The notes under the pieces: generated by a model
What the model was told of the DNA's origin: nothing
Database searches by the model: none
What the model saw: the letters and a program-made list of their open reading frames with translations, nothing else
NCBI RefSeq assembly: GCF_039536325.1
Contig: NZ_BAAAYO010000001.1
Span: 372,001 to 436,000, forward strand
Source: Paenibacillus_AB hodogayensis
GTDB taxonomy: Bacteria > Bacillota > Bacilli > Paenibacillales > NBRC-103111
Direction: 5' to 3'
Length of the DNA stretch: 64,000 bases
Part shown: in pieces, positions 9,578 to 19,237 of the stretch
Layout: each line of letters opens with the position of its first letter
How positions within the stretch are numbered: the first letter of the stretch is position 1
Program-made: the position numbers and the translations under genes

Positions 9578-12500
9578 TTATCCGAAAGCAAGCCGGTACA
9601 CGCCTTGCTGCGGAAACCTGAGGATGAGTCCTTCCGGAATGGGCCGGACCCGCTCGTTCGGACAAGGGGATCCGTCCATATACAGACGGCGCGTACAAAA
9701 TATGGAAGGATCCGACGGCGGGAAGCGAAGCTCGAGCTCCCGGGCGCCGTCGGTGCGGCAAACCGCCTGCCAAGCGCCGTCCGCCTCCAAGGTAAGCTCT
9801 ACGGCGCTGTCCCCTCCCTCCGGCCAGCGAAGCTGCAGCTCGCCGCAGCGAATCTCGCTGCCGCGGATCAAGGCTACCCTGATCCGCTCCTCTTCCTTGC
9901 GAATCCAGCCTGCCGTCCCCGCAAACCCGGCTCCCTCGCCCTCCCAGCGAAACGGATGCTGTCTGCGGAACACCAAATCGGTCCAGCCCGGAGCGGACAG
10001 CCGGCAGCCATAATCCGTCGGCTCGGGCGCCAGTGCCTCCCTTGGCGCGACCAGCACGATGAAATCGCCCGCCCCATCGAGCCAGATGCCGCGCGTCGCC
10101 TCCGTGACAAGCTCCGTCCGCTTCGCCACGCCGCCAAGGATGCGGTGAATGTGAGGGAACGGTTCGTCCCGGTGAACAAACCAGGAGAACCGGCGATAGA
10201 CCGACTCGTTGAATACGAAGTCGCTCAGCACGATGTAATCCGTGCCGACCATCATCACGCTGCGGCTGACATAGTCCGGCCAAGGGCTCACCGCAGCTCC
10301 TCCTGCCGTCGTCCCAGTATGCGGCTCCGGGGTCAGCTCGCCGAATTGAACCGTGCCCAAAGCGAGCAGCGGCCGATGAAGGGCATGGGGACCGATGGAC
10401 CGGTACGCCCCCTGCTTAAACACGCCGAAGCTGGTGCACAGGTCGGTATCGGCCAGCCGGTCGTCGCCGACATCTTCATGCCCGTTATGGCTGTAGGCAC
10501 GGCCTGCGGCATAGTAGTAAAGCACGCCGCAGCCGCCTTGTCCGCTGACGCCCCAGCGGTAATTGTGGCCGCGATCCAATTGCTGCAGCATAACGAAAGC
10601 CTCCTCCGGAAGGCCGACGCCGCTTCTCAACGCCAGCCCGTATCCCGTATGCTTGACGCTGTGCAAGCTCGGCGGCTTGCCCCGGCTGTCGGGATAACGT
10701 CCGCGCATGATGTCCCAAGCGGAGAAGGAGACGGCTTCGAAATCGGGATCGTCCGGCTCCGTTACCGACAGGATCGCCTCGGAGGTCTCGCGATCGTAAT
10801 CGATCAGTTCGTGGGCCAATTGCCGGAAGCTCCATGGCGGCAGCTTGCGTCTGGCATGAGCGCCTTGGGGAAGCAGCATCCGGCGTCTGCGCGTCGGCGA
10901 GACCGCTTGCCCGCTCCCATCGGGAGACCAGGGGCTCGTCAGGCTATTCAGAATCCAGCGTGCGAGGCGAGCCAGCTCCGGACGATGAAGGCGGGCACCT
11001 CCGTCATAATGGTACCGGAGCAGATAGGCGGTTCTAAGCACCGGCTTTAGAAAGGCCCACAAGTAACAGCCGATGTTTTCGGTCCATCGCCCGCCGACCG
11101 CCTCTACTTCCGGCCGATCCGCTCTCACGTGATAGCGCAAGTTCAGCTCCAGCGACCGTTCGAACAGCTCCGTCCAGGCCGAAGCGCACGGATGCTCGGG
11201 GAACAGCACCGCCATGAGCGCCGGTACCCCTTTGACATCCGCGAGAAAGTTCGGATGTCCGGCAAGCATATGGCGCATGGGCATGTAATCCTCGGAAGCG
11301 TGCAAATAGCCCATCAACAAGTACATGCCGGTAATTCGCCGCCGCTGCTTCGGGGAAAAGGTCGCGCGAAGGCGATCGTAGGCGTCTATCCATTCCCCGT
11401 AAATCGCCCGGCTGGGCACCGGGGAGAAGCCCGCATCCTGACAAGGGCCGTACAAGGCCAGCCCGTTGACCAGTTCGCTAGCGGCCAGCATCTTCTCCAA
11501 CGCCTCAACATTGGCCAGCTTGCCCGCAGTAAAGACGGGACCGGGATGTCCGGCGTTCTCCGGATAGTCGAGCGTCCAGTCCTTGACCTTGTCCAGGCTG
11601 AGCAGATCGTACCACTGCTGCAGCCATAGCGTATAAGAGGCCGGTCCTCGCGGGCAGCTGCGTCCCTGACTGGCAGCCTCCCGCCAGAGCCGCTCGAGCC
11701 GCTCGACTTCCCCGATGTCCAGACGATGATCATAGCAGCAGACGGCGATGCTTCTCGTTCCTTGGCGAAGCGGATGCTTCCACGTCAATCGTCCGTCCTG
11801 CCAATGGTAGCTTACGGCAAGGCGGCGGCTTGAGCTCCAAATGCTGTAGGCGCCATCATCCCAGTTTTCCGGCCTGCGAATGAAAATGCCGATGCTGTCC
11901 ATGCCTTGCTCGTCCCAGAATGAAGCCATGTTCTGCCGCTGGAATGCCGGCCACGGCTCGTAAGGCAGCAGGCAGAACGGCAGCTCGGTCCCCCCTTCCG
12001 GCTGTACCTTCAGCTCCATATGCGTATCCGTTACCCTTCTGCCGATCTCCTCGAAGGGATAGCGGCCGAAGCCGGCTTCTTCTTCCCGCGCGTGAAATGG
12101 ACGGTTGGGCGCATAGCGATGGGTAGGATGAAAGCCGCTCCATACCGTCTCCAGCCAAGCATCCGTCGCCTCATCGAAGCCGCTCATCCGCTCGTCCAGC
12201 TCCAGGAAAACCATGCCTTGAATGAGACGGAGACGAACCTGGTAGCATCCCTCTTCCCCTCGGCAAGTCATATGCAGCTCGACGGCCAGAGGACCTTCCT
12301 CTATTACCTCCGCACACACCCGCGGGGCGCGGAAGCCATGAGGGCGCACCTCCCCCAGCCAGCCTCCGCTGCGTCCCAGCCGGTATAAGTACCCTGGACC
12401 TTCCTCCGCCTCCGCGCCGCCCGGCGCGAACCAGCGCTCCGGAATCCCCACCTGCATACAGCCGTTGTCGAATATCCGCTCTCCTTGCTGACGTTTGACC

Positions 12501-12847
12501 CGAATCCGTCCTTCTCCGGTTTCTCCCGCTGCCCGAGCGTCGCCGGGAGGCTCCGCGGAGGCGGACAGCGTATACACACGGCAGCCGCCAGAAGGGAGAT
12601 CGGTGAAGAAGCGCAGCCAATAGTCTGGGACGCTCTCCCTTTCTCCCGCCGGGACAAGCTGGAAGTCTACCTTCACGACTCCTGCTTCAGTAGCTTCCAA
12701 TAGCGTCATACTGCCGGGGGCAAGCTCGACATCGCTGCTCAAGCGATAGCTGATCAGCGTGCGGGGCCATAGGAAGAAGGGATGCTCCAGTACATCCTCC
12801 AGTATGATCGTCAACGGTTCTCCCCGATAATGAAGCGCTTTCTCCAT
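9578..12847 (-). CDS. Large cytosolic carbohydrate-active protein, possibly heparinase II/III-like lyase
   Basis: 1089 residues without a signal peptide. The N-terminal ~350 residues look like beta domains, the middle (about 370-700) is helix-rich with Trp and Tyr clusters as in an alpha/alpha toroid, and the C-terminal part is again beta-rich. The segment SHNGHEDVGDD followed by TSFGVFKQGAYRSIG resembles the start of a heparinase II/III-type beta-sandwich region, which would make it a polysaccharide lyase or an uncommon hydrolase. I cannot assign a family with confidence. It sits between the solute-binding protein gene (75 bases upstream) and the secreted glycosidase, so it most likely processes the imported oligosaccharide inside the cell. 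The start ATG at 12847 has AAAGGAG 8 bases upstream. Confidence 0.55.
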   Translation of the reverse strand: MEKALHYRGEPLTIILEDVLEHPFFLWPRTLISYRLSSDVELAPGSMTLLEATEAGVVKVDFQLVPAGERESVPDYWLRFFTDLPSGGCRVYTLSASAEPPGDARAAGETGEGRIRVKRQQGERIFDNGCMQVGIPERWFAPGGAEAEEGPGYLYRLGRSGGWLGEVRPHGFRAPRVCAEVIEEGPLAVELHMTCRGEEGCYQVRLRLIQGMVFLELDERMSGFDEATDAWLETVWSGFHPTHRYAPNRPFHAREEEAGFGRYPFEEIGRRVTDTHMELKVQPEGGTELPFCLLPYEPWPAFQRQNMASFWDEQGMDSIGIFIRRPENWDDGAYSIWSSSRRLAVSYHWQDGRLTWKHPLRQGTRSIAVCCYDHRLDIGEVERLERLWREAASQGRSCPRGPASYTLWLQQWYDLLSLDKVKDWTLDYPENAGHPGPVFTAGKLANVEALEKMLAASELVNGLALYGPCQDAGFSPVPSRAIYGEWIDAYDRLRATFSPKQRRRITGMYLLMGYLHASEDYMPMRHMLAGHPNFLADVKGVPALMAVLFPEHPCASAWTELFERSLELNLRYHVRADRPEVEAVGGRWTENIGCYLWAFLKPVLRTAYLLRYHYDGGARLHRPELARLARWILNSLTSPWSPDGSGQAVSPTRRRRMLLPQGAHARRKLPPWSFRQLAHELIDYDRETSEAILSVTEPDDPDFEAVSFSAWDIMRGRYPDSRGKPPSLHSVKHTGYGLALRSGVGLPEEAFVMLQQLDRGHNYRWGVSGQGGCGVLYYYAAGRAYSHNGHEDVGDDRLADTDLCTSFGVFKQGAYRSIGPHALHRPLLALGTVQFGELTPEPHTGTTAGGAAVSPWPDYVSRSVMMVGTDYIVLSDFVFNESVYRRFSWFVHRDEPFPHIHRILGGVAKRTELVTEATRGIWLDGAGDFIVLVAPREALAPEPTDYGCRLSAPGWTDLVFRRQHPFRWEGEGAGFAGTAGWIRKEEERIRVALIRGSEIRCGELQLRWPEGGDSAVELTLEADGAWQAVCRTDGARELELRFPPSDPSIFCTRRLYMDGSPCPNERVRPIPEGLILRFPQQGVYRLAFG

Positions 12848-12921
12848 CTTGCGCCACTCCTTTCCCGAAGCCGAAGGCGTCTCACCTACTGCAAGCAGCG
12901 CCCTCGGCCGGTTTCTCGCTG

Positions 12922-14523
12922 TTACTTCATGGAATACCAGTCCGTCACCTTGACCAGCAGCTTCTTGTTATCCTTGAACCAATCCGCATAATACTGGTCC
13001 ACTTTGTCTCCGCCGGATTTCTTCCACATGCTTTGCGTATCGGCCAACGCCTGGTCCGGCGAATAGCCCGGAGTTACGATCGACTTGACCCAAATATCCT
13101 TCATGCTCGTCTCCGTATTTTGCTTGATGACGAACAGATCCTGCGGCAGCGTCGGCACCACGTTTTTGTCCACGGTATAAGGTGCGGGCGATTTCGGGTC
13201 CAAGTACAGCTTGCGCGCCTCCTCGGTGATCCGGTCGAACTCCTTCTCGATGTCGGTCATGTTTGCTTTTTTCTGCTTCTGGCATTTGTCGAAATATTTG
13301 GAGGTCAGCATGAAGTAGTCGCGGTTCCACGTCACCTCCTGCTTGTATTTGGCCTCGTCGATAATTTGCGGGCAGCCGTTCTCCCCGTTCTTCCAGTGCA
13401 CCCCTTCGATGCCGTAGTACATCGTCTTGCCGGTTTCCGGCGAACCGATAAAATCGATAAACTTCATCACTGCGTCGGGATGCTTGGCCGAACGGTTGAT
13501 CAGGCCGATCGGGGACATCGGACTGCCAAGCTCCGGCGCATATTGACCGAACTTCGTCTTGGGCAGCGCCATCGGAACAAGCTCCGCTCCCGGGGAGGAT
13601 GTTTTCAGGCTTTCCAGCTTCTTGGCGTCGAAGTTGCCGCCCCACATCCCCAGCTTGCCGGAGAGGAAGTCCTGCTCCGCCTTCTTGCCTGTCGTATCGG
13701 TAAGGAAATCTTTGTCGACCGCACCCGCTTCGTAGAGCTTCTTTTTCAGCTCGTAGGAGGCTTTAGTCTGCTCCCACGGGTTGACATAATCGAGATTGGA
13801 GTCCAATACGGGATAGATCGTCTGGAACATATAGGTCAAAATATTGTCGCTGGTGCCGGAGAGAGCGATCCCGTACGTGTCCTTCTTTCCGTTGCCGTCC
13901 GGGTCCTGCTCGGCGAACGCCTTGGCTACGTTCAGCAGCTCCTCCGGCGTCGTCGGCACCTGCAGATTCAGCTTCTTGAGCCAGTCCTGGCGGATCAGTA
14001 CGTAATGATTGATATCGAGTCCGTCGATCCTCCCGATCATATAGTTTTTGCCGTCTTCCTTCATGCTGAGCTTGGCCAAAGCCGGCTGCTTCCGCAGCAG
14101 TTCCTTGTAGTAAACGCTATGCTTCTCGATCAGCTCGTCGAGAGGCATCACCAGCTTCTGGATCACCAGGTCGTTGCGCAGCGCGGCGTCGTAATCCAGA
14201 ATCAAGTCCGGCGCGCTGCCCGAAGCGAACATCGTATTCAGCTTGTCGCGCACGGCACCCCGGGGAACGGGAACGAAGGTCACCTCGACATCTTTCGGCC
14301 CGTTCTGATTGATCCATTCGGTCCAGCGGTTTTTCTCGTACGTGCCTTCTCCCTGGGGAAGACTGTTGCGGTCGTAGACCATGACGGAAATTTTCTTTTT
14401 CTCTCCTTGCCTGGCTTGATCTCCGCCCGAATCCCCGACGCCCGTCTTCCCGCCCGTCTGGTTGCAAGCAGCGAGCGAGCCGGCCAGAGCCAACAGCATA
14501 GCGGCATATTTGATTTTGATCAT
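12922..14523 (-). CDS. Sugar ABC transporter solute-binding lipoprotein (LplA-like)
   Basis: About 533 residues. A type II signal peptide is visible with lipobox LAAC near residue 19, so the mature protein is lipid-anchored outside the membrane. The fold features are those of cluster-type extracellular binding proteins for complex oligosaccharides in Paenibacillaceae, with a typical C-terminal region ending in YYADWFKDNKKLL. It should deliver ligand to the two permeases encoded directly upstream. No ATPase is encoded nearby; such systems usually share a general MsmX-type ATPase encoded elsewhere. The ATG at 14523 has GGGAGG upstream; an earlier in-frame ATG at 14550 would disrupt the signal peptide. 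Confidence 0.88.
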   Translation of the reverse strand: MIKIKYAAMLLALAGSLAACNQTGGKTGVGDSGGDQARQGEKKKISVMVYDRNSLPQGEGTYEKNRWTEWINQNGPKDVEVTFVPVPRGAVRDKLNTMFASGSAPDLILDYDAALRNDLVIQKLVMPLDELIEKHSVYYKELLRKQPALAKLSMKEDGKNYMIGRIDGLDINHYVLIRQDWLKKLNLQVPTTPEELLNVAKAFAEQDPDGNGKKDTYGIALSGTSDNILTYMFQTIYPVLDSNLDYVNPWEQTKASYELKKKLYEAGAVDKDFLTDTTGKKAEQDFLSGKLGMWGGNFDAKKLESLKTSSPGAELVPMALPKTKFGQYAPELGSPMSPIGLINRSAKHPDAVMKFIDFIGSPETGKTMYYGIEGVHWKNGENGCPQIIDEAKYKQEVTWNRDYFMLTSKYFDKCQKQKKANMTDIEKEFDRITEEARKLYLDPKSPAPYTVDKNVVPTLPQDLFVIKQNTETSMKDIWVKSIVTPGYSPDQALADTQSMWKKSGGDKVDQYYADWFKDNKKLLVKVTDWYSMK

Positions 14524-14599
14524 CGTACAGCCTCCCTTTTCATGTTTCATCCACTTGCAAGTTCGATCATGCGTATTCTTTTGTTGCTTTGGTGCGCCC

Positions 14600-15475
14600 T
14601 CATCCTTTGATGGAGCCGATCATGACCCCCTTCACGAAATACTTCTGAATAAACGGATACACCGCCAGCATCGGCAAGATTAAGATCATGATAGCTGCGG
14701 CCTTGAGCCCCTCCGGCGTCGTCAGCCGCTCCACCTCATCCTTGCGCAGCGCGGCCGCATCTTCCAGCATCTGGCTGCTGATCATCTGCTGCACCATCAC
14801 CGTCAGATTCGTCTTATGACTGTCATGGATATAGATCAAGACGTTCATGAAGGAATTCCAGAAGCCGACGGCATAAAATAACGTCAACGTCGCCAGAACC
14901 GGACCGGACAGCGGCAGCACGATCCGAGTCAGCAGCCTCCATTCGCTGCAGCCGTCGATCCGCGAAGACTCGATCAGCTCCTCCGGCAGACCCTCGAAGA
15001 AGGTTTTGAGGATCAGCATATTGTAGGCGCTGACGAGGGCCGGCAGCCAGAGCGCGCCATAGCCGTTCACAAGGCCAAGCGACTTGACGATCAGATACGT
15101 CGGAATGAGACCGCCGCTGAAGATCATCGTGAACACGATGGCCAGCGTCAGCGTTCGGCGTCCGACGAAATAGCTTCGGGACAGCGGATACGCGGCCAAT
15201 ATCGTAAAGAGCATGCATAGCAGCGTCCCGACCGTCGTGATCGTCAAGCTGTTCCCGAACGACCTCATGACGCTCGTCCCCTCGATTAACTGCACGTATG
15301 CGTCCCAGCGAGGACGAATGGGAACGATGTTCACCTTGCCCGCCAGCACGGCGGTCGGGTCGCTCAGACTGAGCGCCAGCACATGCAGCAGCGGGAAGAG
15401 GCAGGTTAAAGCCGCCAGCGTCAACAGCGTGTAGTTGGCTGCGTAGAACAGCCGATCTCCGTAAGATTCTCGCAT
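14600..15475 (-). CDS. Sugar ABC transporter permease, LplC type
   Basis: About 291 residues with six predicted membrane helices. The EAA loop that contacts the ATPase is visible as ELIESSRIDGCSEWRLLTRIVLP. The C-terminus ends in PFIQKYFVKGVMIGSIKG, a hallmark of the CUT1-type LplC/YtcP permeases. It pairs with the LplB-type permease encoded 31 bases upstream and with the downstream binding protein. The ATG at 15475 is preferred (GGGGGATGG upstream); an in-frame start at 15538 would overlap the upstream gene and add a non-membrane extension. Confidence 0.88.
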   Translation of the reverse strand: MRESYGDRLFYAANYTLLTLAALTCLFPLLHVLALSLSDPTAVLAGKVNIVPIRPRWDAYVQLIEGTSVMRSFGNSLTITTVGTLLCMLFTILAAYPLSRSYFVGRRTLTLAIVFTMIFSGGLIPTYLIVKSLGLVNGYGALWLPALVSAYNMLILKTFFEGLPEELIESSRIDGCSEWRLLTRIVLPLSGPVLATLTLFYAVGFWNSFMNVLIYIHDSHKTNLTVMVQQMISSQMLEDAAALRKDEVERLTTPEGLKAAAIMILILPMLAVYPFIQKYFVKGVMIGSIKG

Positions 15476-15506
15476 TTGCTTCCATCCCCCGTCGTTGCTC
15501 CCGTAT

Positions 15507-16478
15507 TTACCAGAGAGACTGATTAAACCTCTTGGCAATCTGGTTCGATATCGTGATCATCACAAGCCCGACCAGCGAGGAGAATAGCCCCATCGCCGTC
15601 GTCAAGCTGAACTGTCCGCCCTGAATTCCCATCCGGTACATATAGGTAGGGATGACGTCGGCGATATTGTTGACTACGCGGTTTTGCAGCATGTAGATCT
15701 GATCGAAGCCCAGATCCATGACACCCTCCGTCGAGAGAATCAGCAGGATGACGATCGTCGGACGGATGCCGGGCAGCGTAATATGCCACATCTGCTTCCA
15801 CTTGTTCGCGCCGTCCAAGCTGGCCGATTCGTAAAGCCCGGGGTCGATCGCCGTGATGGCCGCCAAATATATGATGGCGCTGAAGCCCGCCTCCTTCCAG
15901 ATGCCCGAGCCGAGATAGACGGCGATCCAAGACAGCTCGTTGTACAGAAAGGCGTATCGGTATCCGAGCAGCAGCTCCAGCCCCTTATTGACCAGCCCGG
16001 ATTCCAGCGAGAACAAAGTGATGACCATGCCGCCGACAATGACCCAGTTCAGAAAATGCGGCAGGTAGACAAGCGTCTGGGCCACCTTCTTGAACCATGC
16101 CCGACGTACTTCATTCAGCAATATCGCCAGCACGATCGGAAACGGGAAGCCGACAATCAGCTTCAGCAGAGACAGCACCAGCGTGTTGCGGATAATGTTC
16201 AGCATCTGGGGGTTGGAAAACAGCAGCTCGAAATTTTGCAGTCCGACCCAGGGACTCGCCCAAATGCCGTCCGCCAGGCTGTACTGCTTAAAGGCCATCA
16301 CCAGGCCGACCATCGGCGCGTATTTGAATATCGCAAAATACAAAGCGACCGGAATGAACATCATCATAAGCGGTACATTCATCAGCAGCAGCCTCTTGTG
16401 CCGGTATCTCCTCCTTTCGGCTCCTGCAGCCGCACCGTTCCAACGTGTGTCCATGCCTTCTTTAACCGTCTGCCTCAT
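15507..16478 (-). CDS. Sugar ABC transporter permease, LplB type
   Basis: 323 residues with about six membrane helices after a basic N-terminal tail. The EAA loop is visible as GLYESASLDGANKWKQMWHITLP. The protein belongs to the LplB/YteP permeases that import oligosaccharides in Paenibacillus relatives. It is the first gene of the transporter operon, following a good promoter at 16559-16588. The start at 16478 has AAGAAGG close upstream, while the ATG at 16454 is an alternative that would shorten the cytosolic tail by eight residues. Confidence 0.88.
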   Translation of the reverse strand: MRQTVKEGMDTRWNGAAAGAERRRYRHKRLLLMNVPLMMMFIPVALYFAIFKYAPMVGLVMAFKQYSLADGIWASPWVGLQNFELLFSNPQMLNIIRNTLVLSLLKLIVGFPFPIVLAILLNEVRRAWFKKVAQTLVYLPHFLNWVIVGGMVITLFSLESGLVNKGLELLLGYRYAFLYNELSWIAVYLGSGIWKEAGFSAIIYLAAITAIDPGLYESASLDGANKWKQMWHITLPGIRPTIVILLILSTEGVMDLGFDQIYMLQNRVVNNIADVIPTYMYRMGIQGGQFSLTTAMGLFSSLVGLVMITISNQIAKRFNQSLW

Positions 16479-16558
16479 CCTTCTTTCACTCCCTGACAGC
16501 TTGCTTTATCCAAGAGGCCTGACGATCCCGAGCAGGGATTCGACCGTCTGTGCTCCTA

Positions 16559-16588
16559 ATCATACAAACCTGATCCCAACGCTGTAAA
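16559..16588 (-). promoter_or_regulatory. Sigma-A-type promoter for the sugar transporter operon
   Basis: On the minus strand TTTACA (16588-16583) and TATGAT (16564-16559) are separated by 18 bases, close to the vegetative consensus. The -10 lies about 80 bases upstream of the permease start at 16478. The AraC-type sensor encoded upstream is the obvious candidate activator; no operator could be defined. Confidence 0.6.
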
Positions 16589-16630
16589 TAAACACTATAT
16601 CGGCCATGCACATTCTGAAAAACAATGAAG

Positions 16631-16653
16631 AAACCCTTGCTGCGCAAGGGTTT
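16631..16653 (-). terminator. Intrinsic terminator after the AraC-type sensor gene
   Basis: AACCCTTG and CAAGGGTT form a short perfect stem with a GC-rich tetraloop. On the minus strand it is followed by TTTCTTCATTGTTTTT. It separates the sensor gene ending at 16694 from the transporter operon, so the latter needs its own promoter. Confidence 0.75.
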
Positions 16654-16693
16654 TGGGGAAAGCGATGCACCGATTAAAGAAAGCGTATACCCT

Positions 16694-18946
16694 TCAGAAC
16701 CGGGCCGCGGATTGCTCCTTCCGGTAATCGCCGGGAGTGGTGCCCACGATCCGCTTGAACATGCGAATGAAGGAGAACGAATGGGCGTAACCGACCCGGG
16801 CCGCCACCTGCTGGACGGAGTCCTGCGTTTCCTGCAGCAGAGCCTGCGCCTTCTCGATCCGTACGCGGGTCAAATAATCGGAAAACTTCTCCCCGATCTC
16901 GTCCTTGAAAAACTGGCTGACGTATTTAATGCCGAAGCGGTCCGCGATATGGACCAGCGAAATATCCGGATCGTGGTAATGCTGCTCGATATAAGCTTTC
17001 ACCTGACGGATCAATTCCTTGTTCGGCTGATGCTCCCGATGTTGCGCCACCTGCTCCGCCAGCATCTCCAGAAGGTACAGCGCCCCGCGCTGCAAATCGT
17101 CCAATACGTCGCACGTATCCAGAAGCCGCACCAGCCTCCCGTTCCAGTCCTCGTACGATTCGCGCCAAATGTCGCCCGGCAAATGTGCAAGCTCCCGGCT
17201 CAGCTGGTAGGACAGGTAGGCAAGCAAGCTGGAGATGTCGTCGCGGTTCAGCCGGCAGCGTCTCATCTCGTCAAACAGCAGAATCAGCTCTTCCCTCCAC
17301 TCCTCTTGGCTGTTCTTGATGGCCAAGACGACGTTGCGGATCAGGCGGGTATTCTGAAACAAGTCCGACACGGGCTGCCGCTCCAGCTCTTCCGCCTGAA
17401 TGACGCGGTTGCTGCCGAGCGTCGTTTTGTATTTCAGCGCTTCCGCTGCCGCTTCGTACGCCTCCGGCAGCCGCTCGTATCCTTCAACCGGGAAGCTGAT
17501 CGCCAGCGTTACCGTCATCTGCATATGCTTATCTACCCATCGGCGGATTTCTTCGCCGAAATCCAGCACTCCGCCTCCCTCTTTCGGGTTCTCGGCCGCC
17601 GGCGCTTGGATGAGAATGGCGAGCTGCTCGGGAGACATCCATTCCTTCAGGACGCAGAACCGGTACTGCGCCGCCATTTCCTTGACCATGCTGGTCAAGA
17701 CGAACTTCAGCAAATTTTGATCCCCGCGGGAATAGCGAGTATCGAATTCATGATAGCGGTCGATCTCCATCGCCGCTACGAGCAGCGGACGGTAAGGAGG
17801 AGAGAGCTCCATCGCTTCGGCCAGTTGCACCCACTCGTCGGGTCCGACCGCTGCGCTCCCGTACATCAGATCGAAAAACCGCTGGCGATGCTGATACACC
17901 AATCCTTCGGCATACTGCTGGCGGAAATCGTTGGACTGCTTGACCAAGTCGTCGAGCGCGGACTGAATAAACCGGAATTCGTCCTGCCGCCCCGCCACGA
18001 GCTGCTGGGTTCTGCTCAGCGAGTAGGCGCCGATGCTATCCACGATTTTCTCGAGCGGCCGATAATGCCTCCTGCTCAATACGATGATCCAGACGATTCC
18101 GGGCACAACCACGACGAGCAGCGTCAACCAGCCGACATAGGAGAAGACCGATGCCGCGGCCAGCGCCGTTCCTCCCTTTATCCCACTCTCGAAATGCCAG
18201 CCCGTCAACGTCGAGTCCGGCTGGGCGAGCGGAACGCGCACCCAGTCTCCAAAGCCGTCTCCGCCGGCTGGCTCGTTGTCGGCGATGCGAACGTTGTAAC
18301 GGTCGGCAATCGTGAAGTAGCTTCGATTGTCCCCAAACAGCCGGGTTACAAACGTCCGGACGGACTCGGTATTCACATTGACGACCAGCAAACCGTGAGT
18401 TCCGGTCAATAACGGCACTTGGCGGACGAGCGAAACGACCTCGACCTCCTCTCTTCTGCCGGAGAGCGGGCGGTAAGAGCGGACATCCGACCAATAGTAG
18501 TTCGTAAACGGGGTTTGGCGCATTACATCTATAAATTCGCGATCGCCGAATTCAGACCGCGGTTTCAGCATATCGTAGCTAAGCACGACATCGTCTTCTC
18601 CCCGATACAAATACATCGAGTCGATCAAGTCGGAGCGCAACACCATCCGGTACATCTCGGTCGAGAGCTGGTAGGCAAGCATCTGCTCGTTTTGCTTGTC
18701 CGGATTGTAGTAAAAGTCGGAGACATGGGCTTTGGTCACAAAGTCGACGGCCAGCTCGTCCATGTTCATTAAGGAAACGTCCAGACTTTGCTTCATGAAC
18801 ATCATGAACGCTTCGTTCGCTTTGACTGTTTCCTGCTTGGAGTACCGGCTGAGCTGAGCGAAGGCAATCAGCAGTACCGCCGCGATCATCACCAGAAACA
18901 CGGGCAAATAAGACAGCAGCAGCCGGTAAAACCAATTTTTCTTCAT
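16694..18946 (-). CDS. Membrane-bound AraC family sensor-regulator
   Basis: About 750 residues. A membrane helix near residues 12-32 (LLSYLPVFLVMIAAVLLIAF) and a second near 285-305 (LTLLVVVVPGIVWIIVL) bracket an extracellular Cache-like sensor domain. A cytosolic middle domain follows, and the C-terminal 100 residues hold two AraC helix-turn-helix motifs (ISLVHIADRFGIKYVSQFF and VQQVAARVGYAHSFSFIRMF). Proteins of this type detect a sugar outside the cell and activate the neighbouring transporter operon without a separate response regulator. The ATG at 18946 with AAAGGGG upstream is preferred; an in-frame start at 19000 gives an unlikely extra tail before the first membrane helix. Confidence 0.85.
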   Translation of the reverse strand: MKKNWFYRLLLSYLPVFLVMIAAVLLIAFAQLSRYSKQETVKANEAFMMFMKQSLDVSLMNMDELAVDFVTKAHVSDFYYNPDKQNEQMLAYQLSTEMYRMVLRSDLIDSMYLYRGEDDVVLSYDMLKPRSEFGDREFIDVMRQTPFTNYYWSDVRSYRPLSGRREEVEVVSLVRQVPLLTGTHGLLVVNVNTESVRTFVTRLFGDNRSYFTIADRYNVRIADNEPAGGDGFGDWVRVPLAQPDSTLTGWHFESGIKGGTALAAASVFSYVGWLTLLVVVVPGIVWIIVLSRRHYRPLEKIVDSIGAYSLSRTQQLVAGRQDEFRFIQSALDDLVKQSNDFRQQYAEGLVYQHRQRFFDLMYGSAAVGPDEWVQLAEAMELSPPYRPLLVAAMEIDRYHEFDTRYSRGDQNLLKFVLTSMVKEMAAQYRFCVLKEWMSPEQLAILIQAPAAENPKEGGGVLDFGEEIRRWVDKHMQMTVTLAISFPVEGYERLPEAYEAAAEALKYKTTLGSNRVIQAEELERQPVSDLFQNTRLIRNVVLAIKNSQEEWREELILLFDEMRRCRLNRDDISSLLAYLSYQLSRELAHLPGDIWRESYEDWNGRLVRLLDTCDVLDDLQRGALYLLEMLAEQVAQHREHQPNKELIRQVKAYIEQHYHDPDISLVHIADRFGIKYVSQFFKDEIGEKFSDYLTRVRIEKAQALLQETQDSVQQVAARVGYAHSFSFIRMFKRIVGTTPGDYRKEQSAARF

Positions 18947-19174
18947 CGCTTGGGCCCCTTTCCCGACTTTCACGACTGCTCTATGTACATCGGCGTTCAT
19001 GTCTAGCCGTTTGGTCGCCGCTTCCGCTGGAAATCAACCTAAATTATACCATGCCAGCTTTTCCCTACAATCTTCAATTTTTAAAACGTACACCTTTCTT
19101 CAAAGTAGCTCCTAATTGCATTCTCCCCCGCCTGTATCCAAGCGGACTATGCTGTTTTTAACCCGATTCATGCG

Positions 19175-19210
19175 AAAACGGAGCCCGCAAACCTGCGTGG
19201 CTCCGTTTTT
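19175..19210. terminator. Bidirectional terminator hairpin, one of two near-identical copies
   Basis: The arms AAAACGGAGCC and GGCTCCGTTTTT pair around an inner CGCA/TGCG stem. The sequence is flanked by A and T runs on both sides, so it can terminate either strand; here it follows the MalT-like gene ending at 19238. A closely similar hairpin, including its loop and part of its flank, occurs at 47146. Confidence 0.75.
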
Positions 19211-19237
19211 GCCGCTTCCCCGAATGTGTATACTCCT

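Noticed and set aside
12968..16496. Long opposite-strand and shifted frames over the binding protein and permease genes
   Set aside because: They overlap genes with clear domains and have Arg/Gln-rich compositions typical of shadow frames.
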